Assembly (NCBI GenBank): GCA_964596165.1
Contig: CAZQTW010000034.1
Coordinates: forward strand, 1 to 64,000
Reading direction: 5' to 3'
DNA from: CAYUQT01 sp964596165
Lineage (GTDB): Bacteria > Planctomycetota > Phycisphaerae > UBA1845 > JAFGLZ01
DNA: 64,000 nt
The position numbers and the translations under genes are program-made. Below the pieces are notes generated by a model, which was given only the letters and a program-made list of their open reading frames with translations, had not been told where the DNA came from and did not search any database. Below, piece by piece: positions 54,898 through 63,999 of the stretch (within the stretch, counting starts at the first letter, position 1; each line of letters opens with the position of its first letter).

Positions 54898-56128
54898 GAT
54901 TCTCCTCTACCAACAGGGCGATCACGAGTGCGAGCACCGCCCACAAATTCACGCCGGCCGTCCGAAGGAAATGACCGGTCCACGGATCAACACCCCACGC
55001 GGCCATCGATAGAATCCACACCCCCAACGCTACCCAGACCGTCGCGGCGCCGTTGCCGGTCAACCGATGCGTGGCCAGGCGATCGAGCAAGACCGCTATC
55101 GCCGGATAGGCCCAGATCAGGTAGTACTGCCTCAACAGGGGTGTGAACCACAGCATGAAGAGCAGCCACATCGTAAACGTAATTCGTTGCCCGGCGACGC
55201 TTCCACGGGGTCCGCGCCGGACGATAGTCAACAGCACCGCGACGCACCCTCCCATGACGAGGATATAAACGATCTTGGCAACAAGGGGCCGTCCCGGAAA
55301 GGCCTTGGACAAAACGATCGCCAACGACTGGTTGCGATGGTCCAGGAAGTGGCTGTGGATAAGGGAACCCGGCACCGGCTCGATCATCGCTAAGGCGCTG
55401 TGTTCCTCCGATACGAAGTGCCACCACCGCTTGTGATAGCTCACCGTGCGATCGGGCCCGAATACCACGAGCGATCCCAGCAGATCAATCGCAAGGATTG
55501 CAGCGACGGCGGTGCCCAGCGCCTTCCAGCGCCGGCGATAAACCAAATACGGCAGGAACAGCCCCGGCATCAGCTTAATGATCGTCGCCACCGCAATCAC
55601 CATGCCGGCCCCGATGTCGCGACCTCGCTCCAGCAACCGGTACGCCCAGAGCAGCAGGAACAGGATGACAACGCTGACCTGGTTGAATCGCGCGTGCTCG
55701 TAGATCACCCCCGCACACAACAAAAGGGGCAAAGCTTGTCCAACCCACCAAGGTTGCGACGCAGTCTCAACAAATTGCGTGGCGATCCACCGAACGATCA
55801 CGATCAGTAGAACGGTGTTCAGAAGAACCCAGACGGTTCCGCCTACCCAACTGCCCATCGCGGCGAAGGGAACGAACATCAGCGTGGCCGCGGGCAGATA
55901 GTTCTGGAGTCGCCCGCGGAGCTTCTCCTCCGGGTTGTCGTCGTCGGTATTGATCGTCCCCTGGTCGATGATGTGGCGTGCGTCGAGGTAGAAATGGTCG
56001 AAATCGTAGCGAATCTGGCCCGCGCGATAAATCGACATCCCGGCCAGCACACCCAGTACAATCGCATAGGCGGACAATACCACGCCTCGGACAACCGCCG
56101 ATGCTTCGTTCCGCACTGTCGGGGTCAT
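54839..56128 (-). CDS. GT87-like (DUF2029) mannosyltransferase, paralogue 2
   Basis: A 429-residue multi-pass membrane protein. Features include an N-terminal YDFDHFYLDARHI loop with Asp in the likely donor site, LQNYLPAATLMFVPFAAMG, and INTVL-like hydrophobic segments, then TIIKLMPGLFLPYLVYRRRW, a hallmark of DUF2029/GT87 enzymes. These use polyprenyl-phosphate-mannose or similar donors. The start overlaps the stop of the upstream paralogue (ATGA), and the LOG gene starts inside its 3' end. Sugar and acceptor unknown. Confidence 0.75.
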   Translation of the reverse strand: MTPTVRNEASAVVRGVVLSAYAIVLGVLAGMSIYRAGQIRYDFDHFYLDARHIIDQGTINTDDDNPEEKLRGRLQNYLPAATLMFVPFAAMGSWVGGTVWVLLNTVLLIVIVRWIATQFVETASQPWWVGQALPLLLCAGVIYEHARFNQVSVVILFLLLWAYRLLERGRDIGAGMVIAVATIIKLMPGLFLPYLVYRRRWKALGTAVAAILAIDLLGSLVVFGPDRTVSYHKRWWHFVSEEHSALAMIEPVPGSLIHSHFLDHRNQSLAIVLSKAFPGRPLVAKIVYILVMGGCVAVLLTIVRRGPRGSVAGQRITFTMWLLFMLWFTPLLRQYYLIWAYPAIAVLLDRLATHRLTGNGAATVWVALGVWILSMAAWGVDPWTGHFLRTAGVNLWAVLALVIALLVEENRERKATNGNGIRKLSVQAG

Positions 56129-57540
56129 GGTGACGACCCCGCAGTGGCGGCAGGATCAGCCCTCCTCGCCGGCGGAGCTGTAGGGGAGTCCGCGGACGCC
56201 GTGAAAATCTTGGCCAATGGGTCCTCGGGCCGGCTCAGCCGATCAAGGCGCCACCAGATCGCCGCGCCGAGTATGAACACGGCCCAGATTACTGCTCCTG
56301 CCGCCCGCGCCTCTCTCGAGAGGATGAGCAGCATGCCTGCCAGCCAGATCATACTGATCCGGAACGTCACCGGTGAACGAACGCCGGCCTTGATGCAGCG
56401 GGCACCGTCGGCCATCCACATCGCCAGGGCGGGGTAGGCCCATACGAAGTGGTATCGTCGCAGGACGGGCATGAACCACAACATCGCCAGCAAAAAGAGC
56501 GCCCACTCCATGCGGCACCGGAACGGGTCGAGCCGATCGGCGGGCCGGCGGCATTGCCAAACCAGCGCCGCGAGCGTGACCAGCGCCACGATGTTCGAGA
56601 TCAGCACCACCGTCTGCGCAGACAGGTTCAGCACGTTGATGTATGCCGGCTTACCGGTGTATCGGTCCGCCCGGGGTTCCTCGTCAAATACTCTCGCGTA
56701 GTTCACGTGGTGAAGCAACCGGTAGAGCGTGACGGCATACCCCTTGTTCCGATGGTCGATATTGCGCTCGTCGAGAATCAGGCTGCGGGCGCTGCCCAGC
56801 GTGACGGCATCCCGGTACCAGCGTCTGTATTCCTCGACCGCCTGCTCGCGGCCAAAGATGTAGAGGTCGGCCACCGGACCGAATAGGATGATCGTCAGAA
56901 TGGCAGCGGCCATGAACCGCCACTGACGCTTGAGGGCGAACCAGAGGAGTATGAAGCCGGGCGTCACCTTGAGCAGGACGGCCACGCCCATCAGAAAACC
57001 CCCGCGAACCGGCTGCCGGCGCTGCCAGGCGACAAACGCGCCCACCAGGAACGCCAAAACGATTAGGTTGACCTGGTTCAGGCGGAAGTGGATCAGCCAG
57101 AACACCGCCATGAACATCACCGGCACGAACTGTGTGTAAGGCCAGTCGTCCGGTTCCATACCGCACATCTCCCGGCCGACCCACCGGACACTCAACACCC
57201 AGCAGGCCAGATTCAGCGCCACCCAGACGACGCCGGCTGCGTGCCACGACGTCAGCCCCATCGGCGAACAGACGCGGTGAATGAAAGGCCAATACCAGCG
57301 AAGCCAGTCGCGTCGCGGATCGGATGGATTCGCGTGCTCCACGACCCGAGGGCTGTCCGGCAGATCCTGGCCGCGACCGACGGCGCCGGTGGTCAGGAGG
57401 ATCTTGCCGTCTTCGTAGAAGTACTCGAAGTCAGGGACACCACGCCGGATGTAAACGAGTCCGGTGCCAACAGCCACGAGGATCAGGCAACCCTCGGCGG
57501 CTAGGATGCCCTTCGATACCATCCCTGGCGGAACACGCAT
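56125..57540 (-). CDS. GT87-like (DUF2029) mannosyltransferase, paralogue 1
   Basis: A 471-residue membrane protein similar in layout to the following gene: VPDFEYFYEDGKILL as active loop, WYWPFIHRVCSPMGLTSWHA, FRLNQVNLIVLAFLVGAFVA and VAVLLKVTPGFILLWFALKR. The C-terminal 30 residues are a soluble Pro/Ala-rich tail. It leads a three-gene minus-strand operon (two GT87-like and LOG). The two copies probably arose by duplication and may add successive sugars. The ATG at 57540 has only a weak ribosome site; an ATG at 57522 is possible. Confidence 0.75.
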   Translation of the reverse strand: MRVPPGMVSKGILAAEGCLILVAVGTGLVYIRRGVPDFEYFYEDGKILLTTGAVGRGQDLPDSPRVVEHANPSDPRRDWLRWYWPFIHRVCSPMGLTSWHAAGVVWVALNLACWVLSVRWVGREMCGMEPDDWPYTQFVPVMFMAVFWLIHFRLNQVNLIVLAFLVGAFVAWQRRQPVRGGFLMGVAVLLKVTPGFILLWFALKRQWRFMAAAILTIILFGPVADLYIFGREQAVEEYRRWYRDAVTLGSARSLILDERNIDHRNKGYAVTLYRLLHHVNYARVFDEEPRADRYTGKPAYINVLNLSAQTVVLISNIVALVTLAALVWQCRRPADRLDPFRCRMEWALFLLAMLWFMPVLRRYHFVWAYPALAMWMADGARCIKAGVRSPVTFRISMIWLAGMLLILSREARAAGAVIWAVFILGAAIWWRLDRLSRPEDPLAKIFTASADSPTAPPARRADPAATAGSSP

Positions 57541-57654
57541 GCGCCAGATTGTAGATGACCCCGCCAGCCGACGCCATCGTCAGGCTGATTCGTGACGTCT
57601 TGATCCGTCCTGTCATCGAGCGTGGGCATGTCGTCCGCTATGCCGTCGAGGAGC

Positions 57655-57802
57655 GCGGGCGTCTCGCCCGCCGACGTTTCACCTGAAACGCCCCGAAAGG
57701 CGCGGCGTGCTCGCGAGCCCCGGCGGGCGGCTTTTTCCCGCCCGCCGACTCCGTTCGCCTTCAACCCGCTTGCACTTTCGAGCCGGGCGGTCCTCCGCCC
57801 GC
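57655..57802. repeat. Cluster of three GC-rich hairpins
   Basis: GCGGGCG-TCT-CGCCCGC (57655-57671), CGGCGGGCGG (57721-57730) with CCGCCCGCCG (57738-57747), and CGGGCGG-TCCT-CCGCCCG (57785-57802). All have perfect stems of 7-10 bp. They are REP-like, with no T-tracts. Confidence 0.6.
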
Positions 57803-58101
57803 TTGTCGTCCCGTGCCTTCGCAATGGCTCGCGCCTCACGGGCGGTCGTTGCGCCATGGTCAGCCTTCGGCGGCGGTCTTGCGAGAACAAAGGGGAACCC
57901 CAACCGGGCGCCGAGGGGGCCTTCGCCTCTGAACCTGTTCAGATCGTTCGGCAATCCGACTGAACACCCGCCTCCTTTTCTCTATGGGGAACCAGAGACA
58001 TGTGTCCGGCGGAGGGCGTGCAACACATCAACGGCGGAAAACCATGCGAAAAGAGGGGTTAAAACCAGTAATAAAAATGACTTATCGGCACGAGTTGCCG
58101 A

Positions 58102-58146
58102 TGCAACACCCCCCAAATGTGTTGCATTTTGTTGCAAAGTGTTGCA
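58102..58146. repeat. Four TGTTGCA boxes, three with exact 10-bp spacing
   Basis: TGCAACAC (58102-58109) is inverted relative to GTGTTGCA at 58119-58126, TTGTTGCA at 58129-58136 and GTGTTGCA at 58139-58146. The direct copies are spaced exactly one helical turn apart, as in a cooperative regulator site. Confidence 0.6.
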
Positions 58147-58501
58147 TTCGGCGACACCAGCCCTCTTCATTCGCCCCTTTATCAGGTCGGCCATGGGTGT
58201 CGGGAAAACAAAGGGGTCGGGAGGGCGAAGGGGACATTCAACGTTGGCGCCCGGCGGGGTGTTCGCCCTCTCCGCTGCTTCTGTCGAAAGCTCCGGCGGG
58301 CGAGCCGCCTGCGGCAACGACTCGGGGATTGCAAGGCCCGGACAAGCGGGGGACTCGGCACCCGACCCCGGCGGCGTTCACGCATCGAATAGCCGCCTGC
58401 TTTTCGTTTGATAGAATAGGCGCGGCGCGTTAGGTTTCCGGGGCATCTACGATCAGAAAACGGGATCGACTCGGGACAGGACAGCCAGAAGGAGAAGAAC
58501 G

Positions 58502-59719
58502 ATGACAGGCGTGCGGGCAATTCTGGTGGCACCGTTGGCCATGGTCTTTGTGGGGTGCAGTGCGATGCAGAAGAGCGTGAAGTTTGGAGATGATGTGGCG
58601 TTTCTCAAGAAGCATACCGAAACCGTCGTGTTGTCGGATCCCGCAGGGAAGGCCCAGTTGGCCATTGCCCCGGCGTACCAGGGACGCGTGATGACCAGCA
58701 CGGCCGACGGCGACAAGGGCGTGAGCTTTGGCTGGATCAATCGGGACCTGATCTCCTCCGGCAAGACGCTGCCGCACATCAACTCGTGGGGCGGCGAGGA
58801 CCGGTTTTGGATGGGACCCGAGGGGGGGCAGTTCGCGATCTTCTTCAAAAAGCCGGATCCCTTCGACTTTGACCACTGGAATACCCCCGCGGTGATCGAC
58901 ACCGAGGCCTATGACCTGGTGTCCAAGACGAACGACACGGCGACGTTCCGCAAGGTGACGCGTCTGAAGAACTGGACCGGAACCGAATTCGACCTCCAGA
59001 TCGACCGGACCGTGCGATTGCTGAGTTGCGAGCAGGCCGCCAAGCTGTTGGGCGTTGCGCTTCCGGATTCCGTGAAAAAGGTTGTCTACGAGTCGGACAA
59101 CAAGATTACGAACACGGGCAAGGAGGCCTGGACCAAGGAGAAGGGACTGCTGTCGATCTGGATTTTGGGCATCTACAACCCGTCGCCCAAGACAACGGTC
59201 GTCATTCCCTTCAATGCCGGCCCCGAGGACAAGCTCGGACCGAAGGTTAACGACATGTACTTCGGCAAGGTGCCGGCGGACCGGCTGGTGGTCAAGGATG
59301 ACGTGCTGTTCTTCAAGGCCGACGGCCAGTGTCGCGGCAAGATCGGCCTGTCGCCGCGGCGGGCCAAGCCGATCCTGGGTAGCTACGACGACGTCAACAA
59401 GGTCCTGACTATCGTCCAATACACGAAACCGGAAGGCGTGACGGACTACGTCAACTCGATGTGGGAGCATCAGAAAGACCCGTACGCCGGTGACGCGGCG
59501 AACTCCTACAACGACGGCCCGATCCCTGGCCAGAAGCAGATGGGGCCGTTCTATGAACTCGAATCGTCTTCGCCGGCCCTCGCGATGAGTCCCGGCATGT
59601 CGGCATCACACGTACACCGCACGTTCCACATTCAGGGCAGCGAGGCCGATCTGGACAAGATCGCTCGGGCGACGCTGGGAGTGGGTTTGGAGGAGATCAA
59701 GAAGGCGTTCGGGAAGTAG
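58502..59719 (+). CDS. Lipoprotein, DUF6786-like, mutarotase-type fold suspected
   Basis: A 405-residue protein with a lipobox (MVFVGCSAM; Cys at about residue 19). The body has VLSDPAGKAQLAIAPAYQGR, GVSFGWINRDLISSG, a Trp/Gly-rich GGEDRFWMGPEGGQFAIFF and a C-terminal QMGPFYELESSSPALAM. The overall pattern suggests a galactose-mutarotase-like beta-sandwich that may bind sugars, as in the planctomycete family DUF6786, but I recognise it only loosely. AGGAGAAG upstream fixes the start. Its 3' end overlaps the convergent hydrolase gene by 23 bases. Confidence 0.6.
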   Translation: MTGVRAILVAPLAMVFVGCSAMQKSVKFGDDVAFLKKHTETVVLSDPAGKAQLAIAPAYQGRVMTSTADGDKGVSFGWINRDLISSGKTLPHINSWGGEDRFWMGPEGGQFAIFFKKPDPFDFDHWNTPAVIDTEAYDLVSKTNDTATFRKVTRLKNWTGTEFDLQIDRTVRLLSCEQAAKLLGVALPDSVKKVVYESDNKITNTGKEAWTKEKGLLSIWILGIYNPSPKTTVVIPFNAGPEDKLGPKVNDMYFGKVPADRLVVKDDVLFFKADGQCRGKIGLSPRRAKPILGSYDDVNKVLTIVQYTKPEGVTDYVNSMWEHQKDPYAGDAANSYNDGPIPGQKQMGPFYELESSSPALAMSPGMSASHVHRTFHIQGSEADLDKIARATLGVGLEEIKKAFGK

Positions 59720-60716
59720 GACGCAGACAACTGCGGTGCTGCGGATCATTCGGTGGTGGAGGAGGGACGTGGGTCGGGTCTCGTGGGCTCGACCCACTAT
59801 TCTCTAGTACCTGCTTGAGCCACTTGCGCAGGCAATTGCGCTCGGGGATGTCTCGCAGGACCCAATCGTCACGGTGGTTGCGATAGGGCAGCGCCTGGAA
59901 GGTGAACGGGGCCTTTACGCCGCTGTCGGCGAGGTATCGGCGGGTGTCGTCCACCGTCACCTCCTGGCTGATGAACACAGGGCGGCCGTTCAAGCGCCTT
60001 AGGCGGATCAGGGCCGAGGGGCGGTCGTCTTCGTCGTAGCCCCATCTCCTGACGCCGTCGTAGTGACTGTGTGCGATGAAGGCGCGCCACAAGCGGGCAA
60101 TCGCGTCATCGTGCAGGCCGATGTAATTACAGGCGATGGCCCCACGGGAGAAGCCGGTCAGGATGACGGCGTGGGGATCGCCGCCGTAGTTCTCACACAC
60201 GTCACGAACGGTCTGATTGCAGTAGGCCACGGTGGCGTCGACATCACCCCACCATTGGAGCTGATTCCTTCCTTCTCTGGCGTTCACGAACGGTAGGCAT
60301 ACCCAGATGAACCCGTTGCCGCCGGAGATACCGTAGCCCAAGTTGCAGTCGTCGACCTTGCCGCTGCAGACGTCGCCGTACTGATTGCGATAGGGTCCGT
60401 TGCCCGGGTATTCGACGATGACGGGGAACCGCCGGTCGAGTCGCCAATCGGCCGGCAGGTAGAGCACGTGGTAGATCTGCGTGTTCCGGTATGGCTCGTG
60501 AGTCTGCCTGACGCGTTTGCCGGGCGCGGGCTGGCCGTCGGTGACGGGCGGCGTCCTGAGGTCCGGCGGAACGCTCTTGAGGTCCGCCAGATCCGTCGGA
60601 CCGACAGCAACTGTTGTGAAGGCCGCCAAAATCGTGGTGAGCAGCGTCACCGTGTTCCTGGTCCCTGAGCCCGGGGCCTGAAGCCCACAACCTACAGCCT
60701 GCAACTCGCCCTCCAT
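59697..60716 (-). CDS. Secreted alpha/beta-hydrolase (esterase-like)
   Basis: A 339-residue protein. The nucleophile elbow is GFSRGA (about residue 190). YHVLYLPADWRLDRRFPVIV and PVIVEYPGNGPYRNQYGD give the typical oxyanion region, and YRNHRDDWV near the end may carry the catalytic His. A signal-like stretch (TVTLLTTILAAFTTVAVG) lies at residues about 22-40. The first 20 residues come from a degenerate repeat tract; the GTG at 60650 would start right at the signal and is an alternative. It starts one base after the stop of the acetylesterase gene, so the two are an operon. Likely a deacetylase or carbohydrate esterase. Confidence 0.65.
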   Translation of the reverse strand: MEGELQAVGCGLQAPGSGTRNTVTLLTTILAAFTTVAVGPTDLADLKSVPPDLRTPPVTDGQPAPGKRVRQTHEPYRNTQIYHVLYLPADWRLDRRFPVIVEYPGNGPYRNQYGDVCSGKVDDCNLGYGISGGNGFIWVCLPFVNAREGRNQLQWWGDVDATVAYCNQTVRDVCENYGGDPHAVILTGFSRGAIACNYIGLHDDAIARLWRAFIAHSHYDGVRRWGYDEDDRPSALIRLRRLNGRPVFISQEVTVDDTRRYLADSGVKAPFTFQALPYRNHRDDWVLRDIPERNCLRKWLKQVLENSGSSPRDPTHVPPPPPNDPQHRSCLRPTSRTPS

Positions 60717-60717
60717 G

Positions 60718-62256
60718 TCACCGCTTCGTGATCATCTGCCAGTCGTCGGTGCGGAACGGGGTGGCCGGCAGGCCCTCTTTGTTGAACAGGTTGACTTCCG
60801 GATAGTTCAGCCAACCGTACCGGACGGCCACGGGTTCCTTAACCTCCGGGCTGCTGACGAGAACGCGGTTGTCCACGATCTGGGCCTGGGCGGGCACGAA
60901 CTTCCGGTCCTTTCCCGCGATGGTGAACCCCTTCAGATCGCCGCCTTGTGCAACCAATCCGCCGCCGGTGTGTTTGAACTCAAGGAGGATCTTGTCACCC
61001 TGGAACTTCATGCCGCTGTACTCGGGGCCGGAGTAGACGATCCGCTGTTTGTAGGCAATTGCGCGGGCCGCCAGCGCCAGCCTGGCGCCGACCTCCGCCT
61101 TTCGCTTGGGGTGGATGTCCGTCTTGTCGCCGAGGTCGGTGATGACGGCCATACCCACATTGGGCAGGGCACGAGTGGTCAGCAACTGGGCCTCGCGGAG
61201 TTCGGGCCAGGTGTTGTCTTTCATGCCACCGTCAAACGGCGCCAACTGAACGCAAAGAAATGGGAAATCCTTCTGGCCGAAGTCCTCGCGCCAGTTCTTG
61301 ATCATGGCCGGGAAGAGCGTGCGATATTGATAAGCGCGGCCGGCGTTCGATTCGCCCTGGTACCAGATGGCGCCTTGAATGGCGAAGGGCAGTAGCGGGT
61401 GGATCATGGCGTTGTAGAGGCAACTCGGACGGTGAGGGGTATCCGGTCCCATCGGCCCACGAGGCTGCGGCGGGGCCTTCTTGCCTTCGGCCTTGGCCTT
61501 CTCGGCCTCCTGCTTCCATTTCTCGATCCTGGCCTTGTGGGCCTCCAATTGCTTGGGATACTCATGCTTGATGTACCGATCCCAGTCGCCGACGATGCTT
61601 TGAAGTCCCGGCGTGGTCTCGAGAGTCTTCTTGCTGGTCCAGGCCTCCGCGGGCGTGCCGCCCCAGGAGGTGTTGATGAGGCCGACCGGCACCTTCAACG
61701 CGGCCTGGAGCTCCTTCCCGAAGAAGTATCCTACGCCCGAAAAGCCCGCCACGGTCTTCGGACCGCACTCGACCCATGAGCCCTTGACGTCGGTCAGGGG
61801 CGTGTCCGACGTGATGTGGGGGACGTGATAGAGACGAATCTTCGGATTGGCCGAGTCGGCGATGGCCTTCCGCGCGTCCGCACAGTCTTGTACCCGCATC
61901 CCCATATTCGACTGCCCGCTGCAGATCCAGACCTCGCCGATCAAGACGTTCTTTAGCGTGATGGTGTTCGAGCCCGCCACGGTCATCTCGACCGGGCCGC
62001 CGGCCTTCAACGGCTTGAGCCAAACCATCCACGTGCCGTCCTTGGCTGTCGTCTCGGCCTTCTGCTTCTGAATCGAGACCGTCACCTTCTCCCCGTTGTC
62101 CGCCCTGCCCCAGACGGGGACCTTCTTGCCCTGCTGAAGCACCATGTTGTCGGTGAACATGCCGTTCAGCGCAACGGCGGCGAATGCTGACGGCGCGGAG
62201 ATTAGCACGGACCATGATAGTACGATTGCAGGGCATTTCGAGGTGGCTTGGCGCAT
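60718..62256 (-). CDS. Secreted sialate O-acetylesterase family protein
   Basis: A 512-residue protein with a signal peptide (VLSWSVLISAPSAFAAVALN). The SASA/SGNH-type catalytic block is GEVWICSGQSNMGMRVQDC, with the nucleophile Ser in GQSNM, and INTSWGGTPAEAW, AIWYQGESNAGRAYQYR and VITDLGDKTDIHPKRKAEVG, the last with the Asp-x-x-His pair. A beta-rich N-terminal domain (MFTDNMVLQQGKKVPVWG) precedes it and a C-terminal one follows. AAGGAG before 62256 fixes the start over 62316. It should remove acetyl groups from sialic acids or other acetylated glycans, such as plant hemicellulose. Confidence 0.85.
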   Translation of the reverse strand: MRQATSKCPAIVLSWSVLISAPSAFAAVALNGMFTDNMVLQQGKKVPVWGRADNGEKVTVSIQKQKAETTAKDGTWMVWLKPLKAGGPVEMTVAGSNTITLKNVLIGEVWICSGQSNMGMRVQDCADARKAIADSANPKIRLYHVPHITSDTPLTDVKGSWVECGPKTVAGFSGVGYFFGKELQAALKVPVGLINTSWGGTPAEAWTSKKTLETTPGLQSIVGDWDRYIKHEYPKQLEAHKARIEKWKQEAEKAKAEGKKAPPQPRGPMGPDTPHRPSCLYNAMIHPLLPFAIQGAIWYQGESNAGRAYQYRTLFPAMIKNWREDFGQKDFPFLCVQLAPFDGGMKDNTWPELREAQLLTTRALPNVGMAVITDLGDKTDIHPKRKAEVGARLALAARAIAYKQRIVYSGPEYSGMKFQGDKILLEFKHTGGGLVAQGGDLKGFTIAGKDRKFVPAQAQIVDNRVLVSSPEVKEPVAVRYGWLNYPEVNLFNKEGLPATPFRTDDWQMITKR

Positions 62257-62463
62257 GTGGATACTCCTTCGTGTGTTCGAACCCAGGATCTGTCTTTGTG
62301 TCCGGTCCGGCGGCAATGTGCCGAAGCGGGGGACTATCGTATGAGAACGTCGTTGGCAATTCCAGAGTTGATGGTCGAGTTGCCTAATCGGGAAATGGGT
62401 CGGTCCGGTCCTAATCCTCAGTCAGACTCAAGCGGCGCGACTCGACCCATGCTGAGCCGGACC

Positions 62464-62493
62464 GTCCCCGGCCCGGCTGACCGGGCAGGGGAC
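62464..62493. other. Interrupted hairpin between the TIM-barrel gene and the acetylesterase gene
   Basis: GTCCCC and GCCCGG pair with CCGGGC and GGGGAC around loop CTGA, with one G-A mismatch. It lies about 50 bases after the stop of the TIM-barrel gene on the minus strand. No T-tract follows, so termination is uncertain. Confidence 0.4.
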
Positions 62494-62541
62494 CGCCCCT
62501 CTCGGAAGACGGTAATCGACCTGCTCAGGTGTGACAGGACA

Positions 62542-63999
62542 TTAGCCCTCGCCCTGGCAGTAGGCGATGGTGCTGATCAGGTTCAGCGTAATGATGATGC
62601 CCGATCGGATTCGTTTCAGCCTGCCCTGATCGTCAAACCGACCGTCGATCCTAGCGAGGTCGTGAAGGATGGACAGCAGGGCCTTCTTGTACTCCTTGCG
62701 CCCCTGCGCGTCGAGGCAAGGCTCCTTGAGATACGTCGCCGGGCCGGGCGCCGTGCCGAACAGGTGCTGGTCGAGCTTGAACTCGCCCGGTGCCGGGATG
62801 CCCCATACCTTACGGAAGAGCTCGTCCTTCCACTGGCCGAAGTAGCCTTCCTCGGCGCGACGGAAGATGTCGACCAGTTGCTTGTGAGCCTCGGCGTCTT
62901 TGGGCTTGTAGTAGAGTTCGATCACTTCAGCCAGCACGTCCTGGGGATTGCGACGGGTGTCCGAGAGGATTCGTCCGCCGACGGCGATGTTCGCCTCGGT
63001 GCCGGGATTGTTGACCGGGCCCTGATAGAACATGCAACCTCGGACGCCGTCTTCGTATTGTTGCTTGATCGCCTCGCCTGCCCGGCGCGTGTAGGGCAGG
63101 AAGTACGATACACGCTCCCACTTAGCGTCGGGATAAAGCCAGAGCTGTCCTGATGTGCCGTAGGCGCAGTGCAACGTCTTGATGAAGTCGCGCCTCTCGG
63201 CCGGTGCGACTTGGCATCCGCAGTGGCCTTGGTCGAAGACACAGTCAATGTGCCTGCTCAGGTCAACTACTCTTGCCTTCTCCTCGGCGCTGAAGTGCTT
63301 TCCGGCAGGGATCCAATTGATCGTAATGACGTATACCGTCTTGTCCGGCCACTTGCTCTTGATGTAGTCGGCGGTCTTGGTGTTGATGCGGACGTTGTAG
63401 CCGACGACGCCGTCTTTACCCGTGCACCGCGGACAATGGCAGCATCCGAGGTCGCAGGATTCCAGGTGCACGCCGCCGAAATCGAACTCGCCCAGAGCGA
63501 AATCGATGATCTTCTTCACATATTCGAAGGACTTGGGATTGGCGTCGCACATCGCGTGGGTGTGGGGTTTGCCGTCGGGATTCTTGCCGCGGACGGCCGG
63601 GTCGGCTTCGATGATCTTGTCGTACCCCCAACTGTACGTTCCGAGCCCCAGCATGATCTGGATGCCACGGTCTTTCGCCGCGGCGAGCAACTTGCGGATT
63701 CGGCGTTTGCGGTCCTCATCCAGAGCACTGACGATGTCCGTCGGCCAGCCGTAGGTGGCGAACAGGCCCCAGACATCGAGCATGTTGAATCCTGCTTTGG
63801 ATTGGACGTCCATCGTCTTGATGATGCTGTCGACGCATTCGTCGTCGAACTGCGGTGCCGGCCAGTTGTCCAGCGGGAGGGGCTCCTGTCGCATGTCGTT
63901 GATCCACGCGCCGAAGGCGATGCGGTACGTGTACGAATGGGGTGATGTCTCTGGAGATCGCTGTTCGGCCAGAACACGTCCGATAGGGTTGGAGGCCAC
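62542..63999 (-). CDS. TIM-barrel glycoside-hydrolase-like protein, possibly truncated at window edge
   Basis: At least 485 residues. The frame runs from a GTG at 63999 at the window edge and may continue beyond it. The sequence has the strand order of hydrolases of the GH20/GH10-like type: NMLDVWGLFATYGWPTDIVS, IQIMLGLGTYSWGYDKII, FDFGGVHLESCDLGCC and DKTVYVITINWIPAGKHF. GVHLESCD may contain the catalytic acid. No family can be named. A Cys-rich patch (CDLGCCHCPRC) may bind metal. It is upstream of the acetylesterase gene on the same strand and probably acts on the same glycan. Confidence 0.55.
   Translation of the reverse strand: MASNPIGRVLAEQRSPETSPHSYTYRIAFGAWINDMRQEPLPLDNWPAPQFDDECVDSIIKTMDVQSKAGFNMLDVWGLFATYGWPTDIVSALDEDRKRRIRKLLAAAKDRGIQIMLGLGTYSWGYDKIIEADPAVRGKNPDGKPHTHAMCDANPKSFEYVKKIIDFALGEFDFGGVHLESCDLGCCHCPRCTGKDGVVGYNVRINTKTADYIKSKWPDKTVYVITINWIPAGKHFSAEEKARVVDLSRHIDCVFDQGHCGCQVAPAERRDFIKTLHCAYGTSGQLWLYPDAKWERVSYFLPYTRRAGEAIKQQYEDGVRGCMFYQGPVNNPGTEANIAVGGRILSDTRRNPQDVLAEVIELYYKPKDAEAHKQLVDIFRRAEEGYFGQWKDELFRKVWGIPAPGEFKLDQHLFGTAPGPATYLKEPCLDAQGRKEYKKALLSILHDLARIDGRFDDQGRLKRIRSGIIITLNLISTIAYCQGEG

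Larger units (their letters stand above)
57541..58501. other. Intergenic region, 961 bp, hairpin-rich
   Basis: Divergent spacer before the minus GT87 operon and the plus lipoprotein gene. Open frames here are random by composition and are not called. It carries four GC-rich hairpins (57655-57671, 57721-57747, 57785-57802, 58295-58309) and a helically phased TGTTGCA cluster (58102-58146). AGGAGAAG just before 58502 is the ribosome site of the next gene; TAGAAT at 58412-58417 is a possible -10. Confidence 0.6.

Noticed and set aside
57622..58532. Overlapping open frames of 90-234 codons on both strands in the intergenic gap
   Set aside because: They coincide with GC hairpins, and several frames are open at once, as expected for GC-rich non-coding DNA; no domain and no ribosome site.
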